Positions 24,457 through 34,136 of a stretch of DNA of 36,461 bases are shown here, piece after piece (within the stretch, counting starts at the first letter, position 1; each line of letters begins with the position of its first letter). Under the pieces are notes generated by a model. It was not told the DNA's origin, searched no databases, and saw nothing but the letters and a program-made list of their open reading frames with translations. This DNA comes from Bacteroidota bacterium. Its GTDB lineage: Bacteria > Bacteroidota > Bacteroidia > Bacteroidales > Tenuifilaceae. The stretch lies in the NCBI GenBank assembly GCA_029558675.1, contig JAKQEF010000190.1, positions 1 to 36,461 of the forward strand. The letters are read 5' to 3'. Made by a program: the position numbers and the translations under genes.

Positions 24457-25300
24457 TATACAACGGCTGTCTAATTCGGAGGAACATTTAAAACAGTGTG
24501 CTTTATTTCTAAATTCGGAATTCTCGGAATCCAGTGGGTTTACCAAACAGAATAAAGCTACTTCTGACTACTTAAATTGGCTTTACTTTGAGAATCCTCG
24601 AGGTTCAGCAATTGCTTTTAGTGCTTATTATCAAAGGGAGATGGTTTCTCATTTTGCCACTATCCCGGTAGATTATGAGGTAGAGGGTACTCTCCGAAAA
24701 GGTTTGTTAGCCTTAAATCTTGTGACACATCCCAATCATAGAGGCAAGGGTCTTTTCATTAGGGTTGCAAGTGAAACATTGGACTGTGCAAAAAAGGAAG
24801 GGTATGACTTTGTGATAGGTGTTTCCAATCAAAACAGTTCATATGGTTTAATAAATAAGCTTGGATTTACATTGGTAGGTCAGTTAAAGGTGCTTGTGGG
24901 TATTGGTAGCATTATTCCCGATTATAACTCTTCTTATAAATTAAAACCTGTATGGAACAAGGAATCTCTTCAATGGCGATTGAGAAATCCTTCTTTTGAA
25001 TACTTTTTAGCGCGCAAATCTATTGCTATTGTTCCAACCGGTGTATTTGGAATATATGCCCAACTAACAGGAAGAAAAGAATGTGAAAAATTATTGTTTG
25101 AAAAAGGAAAAAAAACTGCAACTCTAAGAGTTTGGATTGGATTAACGGGTAATATAAAGAAAAAAGGGATTTTTATGTATCTGCCTCCAATACTTAAACC
25201 GGTTCCTTTAAACTTCATATATAGAGATTTAAAAGATGAGAATAAGGGGTTTAAAGTTGAAGATGTATTATTTGAACTTATTGATTTTGATGCCTACTAA
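24443..25300 (+). CDS. GNAT-family N-acetyltransferase
   Basis: The 285-residue protein has a GNAT core in its first 155 residues: NLVTHPNHRGKGLFIRVASETL is the acyl-CoA-binding motif A, followed by GVSNQNSSYGLINKLGFTLVG. The C-terminal half is not assigned. The substrate is unknown; in this setting it may re-acylate the amine freed by the preceding deacetylase, whose gene it overlaps by 14 bp. It is AT-rich like the deacetylase, and the pair may have moved together. Confidence 0.8.
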   Translation: MGEYSIQRLSNSEEHLKQCALFLNSEFSESSGFTKQNKATSDYLNWLYFENPRGSAIAFSAYYQREMVSHFATIPVDYEVEGTLRKGLLALNLVTHPNHRGKGLFIRVASETLDCAKKEGYDFVIGVSNQNSSYGLINKLGFTLVGQLKVLVGIGSIIPDYNSSYKLKPVWNKESLQWRLRNPSFEYFLARKSIAIVPTGVFGIYAQLTGRKECEKLLFEKGKKTATLRVWIGLTGNIKKKGIFMYLPPILKPVPLNFIYRDLKDENKGFKVEDVLFELIDFDAY

Positions 25301-25319
25301 TTTTTAATAACTGTTTGCT

Positions 25320-26657
25320 ATGACTTTTTCTTTGGGAAATTTCGAATTATTCAAGAGGATAAAGCATTCTATCGTGAGTGTTTCTGATAATCAGATGGCA
25401 TCATACCTTTTTTTCATAACCCTTTTCTCAAGAATTGTTTATGCCTTAATTTTCTATTTCACGCATCCAATACCAAGCACCAATGCGTACTATGAGATTG
25501 CCAATATAATTTTAGAGCAGAAAAAATTTTTCTATTACACGGGTAGTCCTTATTACGAATCTGCAGGTCCTTTCCTTCCAATGTTGAACGCATTAACCAT
25601 GCTGATTTTTGGTAAAAATTATCTGGGGCTCTATTTGGTGACGGCATTGGCTTCGGCATTGGTAACATTTTTCACCTACAAAACCGCACGGTTCTTTTTG
25701 GATAAACCCCTATCGGTGGTTATTGGGCTCTGGTCGGCTTTTTACTTCTTTTACTTTTACTTTACCCCCTCGCCTGGCAAGGATACGTGGATGGCTTTTT
25801 TTATGATTTTCTTGGTTCATGAACTGATAGTCCTTTTTATAAACAGGGATTTTAAGTGGTGGCGATACCTGCTCTTTATCTTTATGTTCACCTGTTCGTT
25901 TCATCTGGATGAGCGCTTCTTTATATTTAGTCCCTTTCTGTTTTTTCTTATCCTATATTATGAAAACAAGGGCTTTAAGAAGTTTCAATGGAGAAAGTCG
26001 GTTACTTTGGTTCTTTTTACCATGCTCCTTATGGTTCCGTGGACTATCCGTAATTACCATAAGCATGGCAAGGTGGTTATTCTCTCCACCCGTACAGAGA
26101 AATTTACCGACCCCATTTTTGGGTATGAATCCAGAGGGCATATGCTGGATAAGTATAATGATGTTTTCGGTTTTTACTATTTGAAGGAAAATCAGATAGA
26201 TTCGGTGGCGGCAGGTCTTAAAACCCATACGGACATGGGATATAAAATTCCGCCTACTATGGTTGAAGCCATACGCAAAGGGAACCGCCCTCGACTATTG
26301 ACAGGAATTAGAGCGGCGGGAATAAGGTTGTTGGCCATGTTTGAACCTTTTCAAATCAAGGGACGATTTGAAAAGAATGGCTACTATTACTATAAAAAAT
26401 CATTGAGAAACAATCTGGCCACATTCCTCTTTTATGGCGTGCTATTCTTTTTCTCAATTCATGGGTTTTACTACCTACACAAAATTAACCGAAAAGTTTT
26501 CTACTTAATGTTCGCAATAATCATAATTTATGCATTGATTCACGCTATTACCATTCCATATACCAACTGGCGGTATCGATTGCCCCTAGACGCATTTTTT
26601 ATAATAGTGGGATGGGTGGGTGCGATGGAGTTATTTAATAGAGTATTTAAAAAATGA
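25320..26657 (+). CDS. GT-C membrane glycosyltransferase (family 39/ArnT-like)
   Basis: The 445-residue protein has about ten membrane helices. Its first periplasmic loop is charged and follows FSRIVYALIFYFTHPIPSTNAYYEIANIIL, where GT-C enzymes carry their catalytic acidic residues. TPSPGKDTWMAFFMIFLVHE and MVPWTIRNYHKHGKVVILSTR are typical of this superfamily in Bacteroidota. It should transfer a sugar from polyprenyl phosphate to an acceptor on the outer face of the inner membrane. The polyprenyl-phosphate sugar could come from the synthase at 22545-23249. Confidence 0.82.
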   Translation: MTFSLGNFELFKRIKHSIVSVSDNQMASYLFFITLFSRIVYALIFYFTHPIPSTNAYYEIANIILEQKKFFYYTGSPYYESAGPFLPMLNALTMLIFGKNYLGLYLVTALASALVTFFTYKTARFFLDKPLSVVIGLWSAFYFFYFYFTPSPGKDTWMAFFMIFLVHELIVLFINRDFKWWRYLLFIFMFTCSFHLDERFFIFSPFLFFLILYYENKGFKKFQWRKSVTLVLFTMLLMVPWTIRNYHKHGKVVILSTRTEKFTDPIFGYESRGHMLDKYNDVFGFYYLKENQIDSVAAGLKTHTDMGYKIPPTMVEAIRKGNRPRLLTGIRAAGIRLLAMFEPFQIKGRFEKNGYYYYKKSLRNNLATFLFYGVLFFFSIHGFYYLHKINRKVFYLMFAIIIIYALIHAITIPYTNWRYRLPLDAFFIIVGWVGAMELFNRVFKK

Positions 26658-26687
26658 TATAAAGATCAAGGGTAAATTTCCTCTTAA

Positions 26688-27335
26688 ATGGCATATTTCA
26701 GAGTACTATTTCTTCTTTCCTTCCCACTTGTTTTCTTTGCATGTGGTTCCAACTTGCCTACTGTATTAGTGATTGGCGATTCCATTTCATTGGGCTATAC
26801 ACCCTATTTGAAAGAAGAACTCAAAGGCAATGCAGTGGTTAAACATATTGGCGAAAATGCAAGAAACAGCACATATGGTTACAAGAATATTGGTAGATGG
26901 ATAAAAAACGACTCCATAAATATTATCCTTTTCAACTGGGGTCTGTGGGATTTGGTATATCGCCTACCCGCAGAGGGTAACTATGGGGAAAAGAATAAAA
27001 GCAGAGGTATTCAGCAAACAGATTCTGTAACCTACAAAAATAATCTGGAAAAAATAATAGCCTCTTTGCAGTCAACCAATGCCGAATTATACTTCGTAAC
27101 TACTACTTATGTACCCAACTCCGAACTGGGTATGTTTATGGAAGATGTAGAAAAATACAACTCAATTGCAAAAAGGGTAATGGACGAAAACGGGATTGAG
27201 ATAATTGATATTTACGACATTTCAAAAGAGATCCATTTAAAATATGGCAAAGGGGACAACAACGTACATTACACCAAAAAGGGGTATAAAGAATTGGGTA
27301 TTTATATATCAAAGCTTTTAAAAAATAAAATCTAG
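26688..27335 (+). CDS. SGNH/GDSL hydrolase-like lipoprotein
   Basis: The 215 residues start with a lipoprotein signal (lipobox FFAC, Cys19). Block I is VIGDSISLGY with nucleophile Ser32. NWGLWDL sits where SGNH enzymes have their Asn block. The C-terminal DNNVHYTKKGY holds His194. Most SGNH enzymes have D-x-V-H here, whereas this protein has Asn191-x-Val-His with an Asp one place earlier, so activity is uncertain. Lying directly before an MBOAT gene and a second SGNH gene, it probably takes part in acylating or de-acylating the polysaccharide in the periplasm. Confidence 0.85.
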   Translation: MAYFRVLFLLSFPLVFFACGSNLPTVLVIGDSISLGYTPYLKEELKGNAVVKHIGENARNSTYGYKNIGRWIKNDSINIILFNWGLWDLVYRLPAEGNYGEKNKSRGIQQTDSVTYKNNLEKIIASLQSTNAELYFVTTTYVPNSELGMFMEDVEKYNSIAKRVMDENGIEIIDIYDISKEIHLKYGKGDNNVHYTKKGYKELGIYISKLLKNKI

Positions 27336-27342
27336 TAATAAC

Positions 27343-28794
27343 ATGCTTTTCAACTCCATTGACTTTGCTATTTTTTTACCCATCGTTTTTGTTTTATACT
27401 GGTTTGTTTTTAACAGAAACATAAAAATTCAAAATCTTTTTTTGGTTGTTGCAAGTTATGTTTTCTACGGTTGGTGGGATTGGCGTTTCCTTTTCTTAAT
27501 TGCTCTTAGTTCTTTTATCGACTTTTTTGTAGGTATTTTACTTTCTAAAACAGATATAGAACGTAATAGACGAAGGTTGCTTTTAGTTAGCATAGTTGCC
27601 AATATCGGCATACTTGGTTTTTTTAAATACTACAATTTCTTTTATGAGAATTTTGTTACGGCATTTACGTTTTTGGGGTTCAGCATCAAGGCCAATACCC
27701 TAAAAATAATACTACCTGTGGGGATTAGCTTCTACACTTTTCAAACGATGAGCTATACCATCGATGTTTATAGGAATAAGTTAACCCCAACAAAAGATAT
27801 CATAGCATTTTCGGCATATGTTAGTTTTTTCCCACAGCTTGTGGCAGGACCCATTGAAAGGGCTACCAACCTGCTACCTCAGTTTTACAGGACAAGGAGT
27901 TTTGATTTCGACAATTCGAAAGAAGGGTTAAGACAAATACTCTGGGGGTTTTTTAAAAAGGTTGTAATAGCTGATAATTGTGCAGAGATTGCAAACCTTG
28001 TCTTTAATAATTCCGCCGATTATTCCGGCAGTACATTGCTTTTGGGTGTTATTTGTTTTGCTTTTCAAATTTATGGTGACTTTTCTGGCTATTCTGATAT
28101 TGCCATAGGAACAGCAAAATTATTTGGCTTTAACTTAATGAGGAATTTTGCTTATCCGTATTTTTCAAGGGATATTGCAGAATTTTGGAGGCGCTGGCAT
28201 ATTTCATTATCAACTTGGTTTAGAGATTACATTTATATTCCTATGGGAGGAAGCAGGGGAACTACATGGAGGAAAATCAAAAATACTATTATCATTTTTA
28301 CTATAAGCGGGTTTTGGCATGGAGCAAATTGGACCTTTATTGTTTGGGGTTTCCTAAATGCAGTTTACTTTCTCCCTTTAATACTTACAGATAAAAATAG
28401 GATCAATCTTGAAATTGTTGCAAAGCAATCACTTTTCCCCACTTTGAAGGAGTTTTTTCAAATACTTCTCACATTTTTACTAACGCTAGTGGCCTGGATC
28501 TTTTTCCGTTCCGAGTCGTTAATGCACGCATTTGTTTTTCTTAAGGGGATGTTTTCGGTTTCCCTATTTTCTTTACCCCACTTTTCCGGAATTGGCAGGA
28601 CAGTACCCATTGCCTTTTTGTTAACATTTATGATTGCTTTAGAATGGTTTAACCGGGAGAAAGAGTTTGCTCTATCGAATTTTGGAGCAAATCGAACGAC
28701 TTTATATCGATGGTCGTTTTATTCCCTGATTGTTTTTATGATAGGCATGCATATGCAAACTAACGAGACGCCTTTCATTTACTTTCAATTTTGA
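27343..28794 (+). CDS. MBOAT-family O-acyltransferase (AlgI/DltB-like)
   Basis: This 483-residue polytopic protein carries the MBOAT signature: YPYFSRDIAEFWRRWHISLS with His286 and the invariant catalytic His326 in SGFWHGANW. The start MLFNSIDFAIFLPIVFVLYW and NLFLVVASYVFYGWWDW are typical of AlgI/PatA-type members. It moves an acyl group, usually acetyl, across the inner membrane to the periplasmic side, where an SGNH partner transfers it to the polymer. It is 7 bp after the SGNH lipoprotein gene and 3 bp before the SGNH gene that follows. Confidence 0.94.
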   Translation: MLFNSIDFAIFLPIVFVLYWFVFNRNIKIQNLFLVVASYVFYGWWDWRFLFLIALSSFIDFFVGILLSKTDIERNRRRLLLVSIVANIGILGFFKYYNFFYENFVTAFTFLGFSIKANTLKIILPVGISFYTFQTMSYTIDVYRNKLTPTKDIIAFSAYVSFFPQLVAGPIERATNLLPQFYRTRSFDFDNSKEGLRQILWGFFKKVVIADNCAEIANLVFNNSADYSGSTLLLGVICFAFQIYGDFSGYSDIAIGTAKLFGFNLMRNFAYPYFSRDIAEFWRRWHISLSTWFRDYIYIPMGGSRGTTWRKIKNTIIIFTISGFWHGANWTFIVWGFLNAVYFLPLILTDKNRINLEIVAKQSLFPTLKEFFQILLTFLLTLVAWIFFRSESLMHAFVFLKGMFSVSLFSLPHFSGIGRTVPIAFLLTFMIALEWFNREKEFALSNFGANRTTLYRWSFYSLIVFMIGMHMQTNETPFIYFQF

Positions 28795-28797
28795 TGT

Positions 28798-29724
28798 ATG
28801 AAGCAATTTTTCAAAAAAATCTTACTTTTTGTTCCATTCTGTTTCGCCCTGTATTTAATAGGAATAGTTGTATGGGGAGAATTTATTCCTTCCAGGTATA
28901 TAAATAATCTTCGCTACAAGATTGGCTCTATAGGACAGATGCAGTTAAGGTTACAGGAAGCTAAACGGATTAAAAACGTTGACATTTTATTTATTGGTTC
29001 TTCTACTGCATATCGGGGGTTTGATACCAGAATATTTAAAAAGTATGGCATCAATTCTTTCAATCTGGGATCAAGTGCGCAAACACCCATTCAAACACTT
29101 TACTTGTTGAAAAGATATTTAATGGAAATAAACCCCAAGTTATTGGTTATTGATGCCAATCCATTGATGCTTTCCATTGATGGAACGGAATCGGCACTGG
29201 ATATTATTTCTAACGATAGTTTTAACAAGGGAATGGTTGACATGGCGCTTTCCATAAATAGTTTAAAAGTTTATCACACATTGCTATATGCTTGGTATGC
29301 AAGTGCTTTCGGCAAAGATAAGCTCCCAATAGATACAGTACGCAATGGCGATAAATATATTAACGGTGGATTTGTTGAGCACGAACTGGCTTTTTTTAAG
29401 CATATTAATTATGAGAAACAGGAGTGGGAATGTAGAAAGATACAGTTGAGGGCATTTGATAAAATGATTGAATATTTAAATACCATTGGAGTTAAATATA
29501 TAATTGTTCAAACTCCAATAACGCCAAAACTATATGCTTCATTTGCCAATAACTCTTTCATAAACAGTTTTTTGGAAAAAAGGGGGAGTTACTACAACTT
29601 CAACCAACTGCTCACCCTAAACGATTCGCTACATTTTCTAGATGCAAACCACTTGAACCAACAGGGGGTTGAAATATATAACAACATGCTGGCCGAAATC
29701 CTTTTAAAGGACAACCTGTTCTAA
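28798..29724 (+). CDS. SGNH-type acetyltransferase partner of MBOAT (AlgJ/AlgX/DltD-like)
   Basis: The 308 residues have one N-terminal membrane anchor (residues 9-26). The SGNH block I is FIGSSTAYRGFD with nucleophile Ser68, and the C-terminal DANHLNQQG gives Asp282 and His285. This layout matches periplasmic O-acetyltransferases such as AlgJ/AlgX or DltD that take the acyl group from an MBOAT protein and place it on a polysaccharide. Its position directly after the MBOAT gene supports this. Acceptor sugar and acyl group are unknown. Confidence 0.86.
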   Translation: MKQFFKKILLFVPFCFALYLIGIVVWGEFIPSRYINNLRYKIGSIGQMQLRLQEAKRIKNVDILFIGSSTAYRGFDTRIFKKYGINSFNLGSSAQTPIQTLYLLKRYLMEINPKLLVIDANPLMLSIDGTESALDIISNDSFNKGMVDMALSINSLKVYHTLLYAWYASAFGKDKLPIDTVRNGDKYINGGFVEHELAFFKHINYEKQEWECRKIQLRAFDKMIEYLNTIGVKYIIVQTPITPKLYASFANNSFINSFLEKRGSYYNFNQLLTLNDSLHFLDANHLNQQGVEIYNNMLAEILLKDNLF

Positions 29725-29737
29725 AAGACCAATTAAC

Positions 29738-31198
29738 TTGAGTTTAAAAGAAAAAACGATTTCCGGATTTACCTGGAGTTTCATAGATGTTATTTCGGGT
29801 CAGGTATTGGTGTTTATTATTGGAATAATACTGGCCAGGCTTTTAACCCCCAGCGAGTTTGGTCTTATTGGTATGACAACTATTTTCATGACCCTATCGG
29901 AATCGATTATTGATAGCGGCTTTGGTCAGGCTCTCGTACGTAAACAAAACTGTACACAGAAGGATTTTTCCACCGTATTTTACTTCAACCTTGTGGTTGG
30001 TATTGCTTTGGCAACACTTCTTTTCGTTTCGGCTGGTTCAATAGCACATTTTTTTAATGAAAATCATCTCAAGCCAGTATTGCAGGTTGTCAGCCTGGGT
30101 TTAATAATTAAATCATTCTCCATAATACAGTCCGTTATACTTATTAAAAAGATTGATTTTAAAATTCAAACCAAAATTTCGGTTATTGCATCATTGGGTT
30201 CGGGTATGGTAGGTATTTTTTTAGCCTATCGTGGTTTTGGTGTGTGGAGTCTAGTGGCGAAGTATTTGCTCAACCTTACATTGATCTCCACACTCCTATG
30301 GTTTTTTACCAGTTGGAGGCCCATAAAGCAGTTTAGCCGTGATTCATTCAAGGAGTTGTTCTCCTTTGGGTCAAAATTGCTGGTAAGCAACCTGATCAAC
30401 AGGCTGTATGATAACATTTACCTGTTGGTTATAGGAAAGTTTTTTTCAAGCACTGAGCTGGGATACTACACACGAGCGGTGCAGTTTAAAGATTTATTTG
30501 CCAAAAAGCTCACCTCAGTTATTCAAAGGGTAAGCTATCCCACATTGGCGTCAATACAGGATGATGAGACGAGATTAAAAGAATACTATCGCATATTGAT
30601 TAAGTCCAATATGCTTATCGTTTTCATTCTGTCCCTAGGATTAATTTCCACAGCCGAACCTTTAATCGTTTTTCTGATTGGCGAAAAATGGCTGCCCGCA
30701 GTTCCGTTTGTTCGGCTTTTAAGTATTGCCGGAATTTTTTTCCCAATCCAGGAGATCAATAAAAACATGCTGAAAGTAAAAGGGTTATCGTCCACCATTC
30801 TCCGATTAGAGATTGTTTTGAAAATAATTTCGGTTCCAATAATTATTTTGGGAGTTTTTTTGGGAATAAATTATCTGGTAACAGGGTTAATCCTGATATC
30901 CTTTATTTCGTATATGGCCATTGGCTTTTACTCAGGCAGAACAATAGAATATCACTTATCAAAACAGATTGGTGACATTGCCACCTCTTTCATCGTATGT
31001 GCCTTTTCGGCCTTAATCGCTTTCCTACTACTTATTCCGTTTAAATATTCGCCGGGGGTAACGCTTCTGTTGCAGCTAACTATTTATGCAATTTTGGCCA
31101 TTGCGTTGTTTGAGATTATTAGGCTGCATGAGTACAAAGTGTTGAAAAACATTCTATTGGATAGGGTTAGGGTACTTTTCAAACGAAAAAAACGATAG
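29738..31198 (+). CDS. wzx: Wzx-type lipopolysaccharide/repeat-unit flippase (WzxC-like)
   Basis: This 486-residue MOP-superfamily transporter has about twelve membrane helices. It starts MSLKEKTISGFTWSFIDVIS, with ARLLTPSEFGLIGM and SGFGQALVRKQNCTQKDFST, the hallmarks of the WzxC/TuaB family. The start is a TTG at 29738; no ATG fits the conserved N-terminus, so TTG is kept. It flips the undecaprenyl-linked repeat unit to the periplasm for polymerisation by the next gene product. Confidence 0.92.
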   Translation: MSLKEKTISGFTWSFIDVISGQVLVFIIGIILARLLTPSEFGLIGMTTIFMTLSESIIDSGFGQALVRKQNCTQKDFSTVFYFNLVVGIALATLLFVSAGSIAHFFNENHLKPVLQVVSLGLIIKSFSIIQSVILIKKIDFKIQTKISVIASLGSGMVGIFLAYRGFGVWSLVAKYLLNLTLISTLLWFFTSWRPIKQFSRDSFKELFSFGSKLLVSNLINRLYDNIYLLVIGKFFSSTELGYYTRAVQFKDLFAKKLTSVIQRVSYPTLASIQDDETRLKEYYRILIKSNMLIVFILSLGLISTAEPLIVFLIGEKWLPAVPFVRLLSIAGIFFPIQEINKNMLKVKGLSSTILRLEIVLKIISVPIIILGVFLGINYLVTGLILISFISYMAIGFYSGRTIEYHLSKQIGDIATSFIVCAFSALIAFLLLIPFKYSPGVTLLLQLTIYAILAIALFEIIRLHEYKVLKNILLDRVRVLFKRKKR

Positions 31199-31203
31199 GT
31201 AGT

Positions 31204-32418
31204 ATGCCACGGTTCTTTCCCACAATCCTTTATCTTCTCATTTTATATCCGTTGTTTGGTTTTATCACGATTACCTATGTCGGACTACCTGCATTTTATC
31301 TTTATACGCCGTTGCTATTATCTGTTTTTATAGTATTTTTAATCACGATTAAAAAATTTACCATACCGAAATACATAAGATATCAGATAGTGTACTTACT
31401 GTTGGTTTTTATATCAATTTATGTTATCAATGGTAAGGGATTTAAAATTAACACCGATTTGGCTCAACTCGTGTGGATTGCCAACGCCGTTATGCTTTTT
31501 ATAATAATTGAGAACACACGGTTTTCGGGAAGATTTATTGAAACCAGTAAGATTTTAATGATGTTAGTGGTAATCGCTGCTATCCTTGTTAGCGTTGTGC
31601 AGTATTATTACCCAGTCTTTTTTTTAAATATTGAAAAATATTCAGGAGCAGGCAATATTGCCCTTGAAGGTTTTGAGCGAAGAATTGTCTCCATTTTCTC
31701 GTGGGGCGATTTAATGAATACCCAATACATGGCCATAGGATTTGCCATTTTTTATGGTATCCTGATTAAGGAAAATGAAAGGAGGAGGATTTTATCAGTT
31801 GCCATGCCCATAATGGTTGGCCTAGTCATGCTTTTATCAGGTTACAGGGTAGGTATGCTAACATTTTTAATAACAACAATTTTGCTATACTATAAAAGAT
31901 TATCCATAAAATCTGCCCTAGCAATAGCAATGACATTAATACTCATCAATGTTTCGCTATCGTTTTTAAATTTTGACAAAAATTACTTTGTCGAAAGCAG
32001 GCTAAAATCAGAAACAGCCTTTACCAGAATAGATGCGTTTAAAGCCTTTGCCTATGCATTTCCCAAGAAGCCCTACTTTGGAACTGGAGGAGAAAGGGAG
32101 AAAGAACTTTTCGAAGGCTTCGGAGGGGTAGCCCGCATGCATAACGTGCATTTGAACATTGCTTACTACTTTGGAATTTTTGCTTTTTTGGCACATAGTA
32201 TTTTTCTGCTATACCTGTTTAGGAGAACCTATACAACAGGCAAACTTGCCGGGTATTGGCCTCCATTTGTTGGCTTGATATGCTATTTGGCCGCATCATT
32301 TACCACACCACGTGCAGAATTTTTTGAACCGGGATTAGTGATGATGATGGTTTTTAACAAATACTACATGGATAGATACCAAACCGGCATTACTAATGCT
32401 ATTAAAACACTGACTTAA
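31204..32418 (+). CDS. wzy: O-antigen ligase/polymerase family protein (Wzy-like)
   Basis: This 404-residue polytopic protein has about eleven hydrophobic segments and a large periplasmic loop between SFLNFDKNYFVESRLKSETA and MHNVHLNIAYYFGI; HN.HL.. after a glycine-rich PYFGTGG is the Wzy_C pattern. Its place right after the flippase supports the role of repeat-unit polymerase. A ligase role is possible because the families overlap. The stop codon overlaps the next ATG by 1 bp. Confidence 0.83.
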   Translation: MPRFFPTILYLLILYPLFGFITITYVGLPAFYLYTPLLLSVFIVFLITIKKFTIPKYIRYQIVYLLLVFISIYVINGKGFKINTDLAQLVWIANAVMLFIIIENTRFSGRFIETSKILMMLVVIAAILVSVVQYYYPVFFLNIEKYSGAGNIALEGFERRIVSIFSWGDLMNTQYMAIGFAIFYGILIKENERRRILSVAMPIMVGLVMLLSGYRVGMLTFLITTILLYYKRLSIKSALAIAMTLILINVSLSFLNFDKNYFVESRLKSETAFTRIDAFKAFAYAFPKKPYFGTGGEREKELFEGFGGVARMHNVHLNIAYYFGIFAFLAHSIFLLYLFRRTYTTGKLAGYWPPFVGLICYLAASFTTPRAEFFEPGLVMMMVFNKYYMDRYQTGITNAIKTLT

Positions 32419-33071
32419 TGAAAGGTATAAAGAGAATTACACGAATATTTATCCCTGCTTCAATTCGTAAGTTTATATATAGATCCATACCGAAATTTCA
32501 CAAAGTGAATACTTACGTGCTCACAAGAGAAAAGCAGATTAAAACACTGGTTCCTATAAATGAAAAATTTTTCATACGGGAAGTGAATAAGGAGGATATT
32601 GAGGAGTTGAGAAAACATGAATCGTATCGCAATCCAAAGGCGTTTGAAAAGAAAATAATTCCCAGGTTAAACTCCCCTGCTTGGCACGGGCTGGCTGTAA
32701 TAGACAGGGAAACACAAGATATTGCCTATTTGGCCTGGGTAATTGACAAAACCATTCCCTACCTTGAAGAGTTTGGAATCTTCTTAAAACCCAATGAATT
32801 CCTGTTAAAGGACGGTTTTTGCGTTCCCCACTATCGTCACCTAGGGCTCCATTCCCGTATGGAGCAGGAACGCATTAACTACTGTGTTAATCGCGGAGCC
32901 ACGGCAATGTACATCCAAATTCATAACCCCAACAAAAAGGGCATTAAATCGGTGTTAGACAACGGCTATAGGCTCGTGCAACAGAACATAGTTATACATT
33001 GGCCAATATTCAATACCTATCGTGCTTTAAAAGGGTTTTTAAAAAAACCATTTAAACATATCGTAAAATAG
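32418..33071 (+). CDS. GNAT-like acyltransferase
   Basis: The 217 residues have a GNAT-like core from about residue 51: FFIREVNKEDIEEL, LAVIDRETQDIAYLAWVI, and DGFCVPHYRHLGLHSRMEQERINYC in the acyl-CoA loop position, then RGATAMYIQIHNPNKKGIKSVLDNGY. The loop reads YRHLGLH where the classical motif is R-x-x-G-x-G/A. The first 30 residues are basic. Substrate unknown. It sits in an overlapping run wzy - GNAT - FemAB-like - deacetylase - GT2, a combination also met in exopolysaccharide clusters of other bacteria. Confidence 0.75.
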   Translation: MKGIKRITRIFIPASIRKFIYRSIPKFHKVNTYVLTREKQIKTLVPINEKFFIREVNKEDIEELRKHESYRNPKAFEKKIIPRLNSPAWHGLAVIDRETQDIAYLAWVIDKTIPYLEEFGIFLKPNEFLLKDGFCVPHYRHLGLHSRMEQERINYCVNRGATAMYIQIHNPNKKGIKSVLDNGYRLVQQNIVIHWPIFNTYRALKGFLKKPFKHIVK

Positions 33072-33080
33072 TTGGTTAAT

Positions 33081-34136
33081 ATGGGCTATTCGATTGAACC
33101 ATTTGATATAAATGATAAAGAGCGCTGGAACCGATTGCTCTCCGCATCGCTTTACCCCTCCTATCGGCAAACCATAGATGTTGAGTATTTAACTATGGAA
33201 AAAGGACGTGAAATAGCTACTTTCATTGTTAAACAGGATAGTGCTGATATTGCAGGATTTCACTACTCAATAAAACGCTCCAAATTTAATCTCCTTTCAA
33301 CTGCCGATATACTTTCAGGAATACTTCTTACAGTGGAACCTGCGGAGGAATTGTTGACCATGCTGATAAATCATTTTATTAGCTATGCAAAATCAAAAGG
33401 GGTGGCTTATATGCGTATTTCGCCATGGTTGCCAATGATTATTGACGGCGTTACAACTCCTTACGAGTTAGTTTTTAATAGGGTATTATTTAATAAGGGG
33501 TTTAATAAAATAAATGAGGGGAGGCATACTTATTGGATTGATCTGACTTTATCGCAAGAGGAGTTGTTAAAAAGGATGAACACCCAGACCCGTCGGAATA
33601 TTCATAAAGCATTAAAAGCCAACTTGAAGGTTGAGGTGATAGAGAGTTTTTCAGTAGAAGAAGTCAAATTGTTTTATAGGCTATATCATCAATTGGGGGA
33701 AATAAAAGCTTTTGATACTTTAACGGAGGATTACTTTTTGAAAAGTATTGAAGTTTTGATGAATAATGGAGCTACACTTTTTATTATTAAATGCAAAAAT
33801 GTGGTAATTAACGTTGGCTTAACCACGACCTTTGGTATTGCCTCATACTACCATGGTGCTTTAAACCATGATTATAAAAGTATTGAAAACTGCCCAGCAC
33901 CGGGGCAGTATATGCAGTGGCTTATGATTAACCACTTAAAAGAGAGAGGGCATAGTTTATTTGATATGGCGTTTTGCCCCGGCCCAATACCGATACTTAA
34001 TCATCGTAACTACAATATGTGGCGTTTTAAGCATGGATTTGGGGGTATGCACGTTCAGTTTCTGCCCACCTATGGCAAGGCAATCAAACCCCTTATGGGG
34101 CAGGTTTTCAAATTTATACGGTATAAAACGTTATGA
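33081..34136 (+). CDS. FemAB-like acyltransferase (GNAT superfamily)
   Basis: The frame opens with TTG at 33072, but ATG at 33081 (MGYSIEPF) is preferred; 351 residues. The second half has the FemAB/GNAT_6 signature: TYWIDLTLSQEELLKRMNTQTRRNIHKALK, then YHGALN and a C-terminal FDMAFCPG and MWRFKHGFGG. FemAB proteins add amino acids from aminoacyl-tRNA to peptidoglycan precursors. Relatives in polysaccharide loci are less well known and may add amino acids to amino sugars. It overlaps the following deacetylase gene by 4 bp (ATGA). Confidence 0.83.
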   Translation: MGYSIEPFDINDKERWNRLLSASLYPSYRQTIDVEYLTMEKGREIATFIVKQDSADIAGFHYSIKRSKFNLLSTADILSGILLTVEPAEELLTMLINHFISYAKSKGVAYMRISPWLPMIIDGVTTPYELVFNRVLFNKGFNKINEGRHTYWIDLTLSQEELLKRMNTQTRRNIHKALKANLKVEVIESFSVEEVKLFYRLYHQLGEIKAFDTLTEDYFLKSIEVLMNNGATLFIIKCKNVVINVGLTTTFGIASYYHGALNHDYKSIENCPAPGQYMQWLMINHLKERGHSLFDMAFCPGPIPILNHRNYNMWRFKHGFGGMHVQFLPTYGKAIKPLMGQVFKFIRYKTL

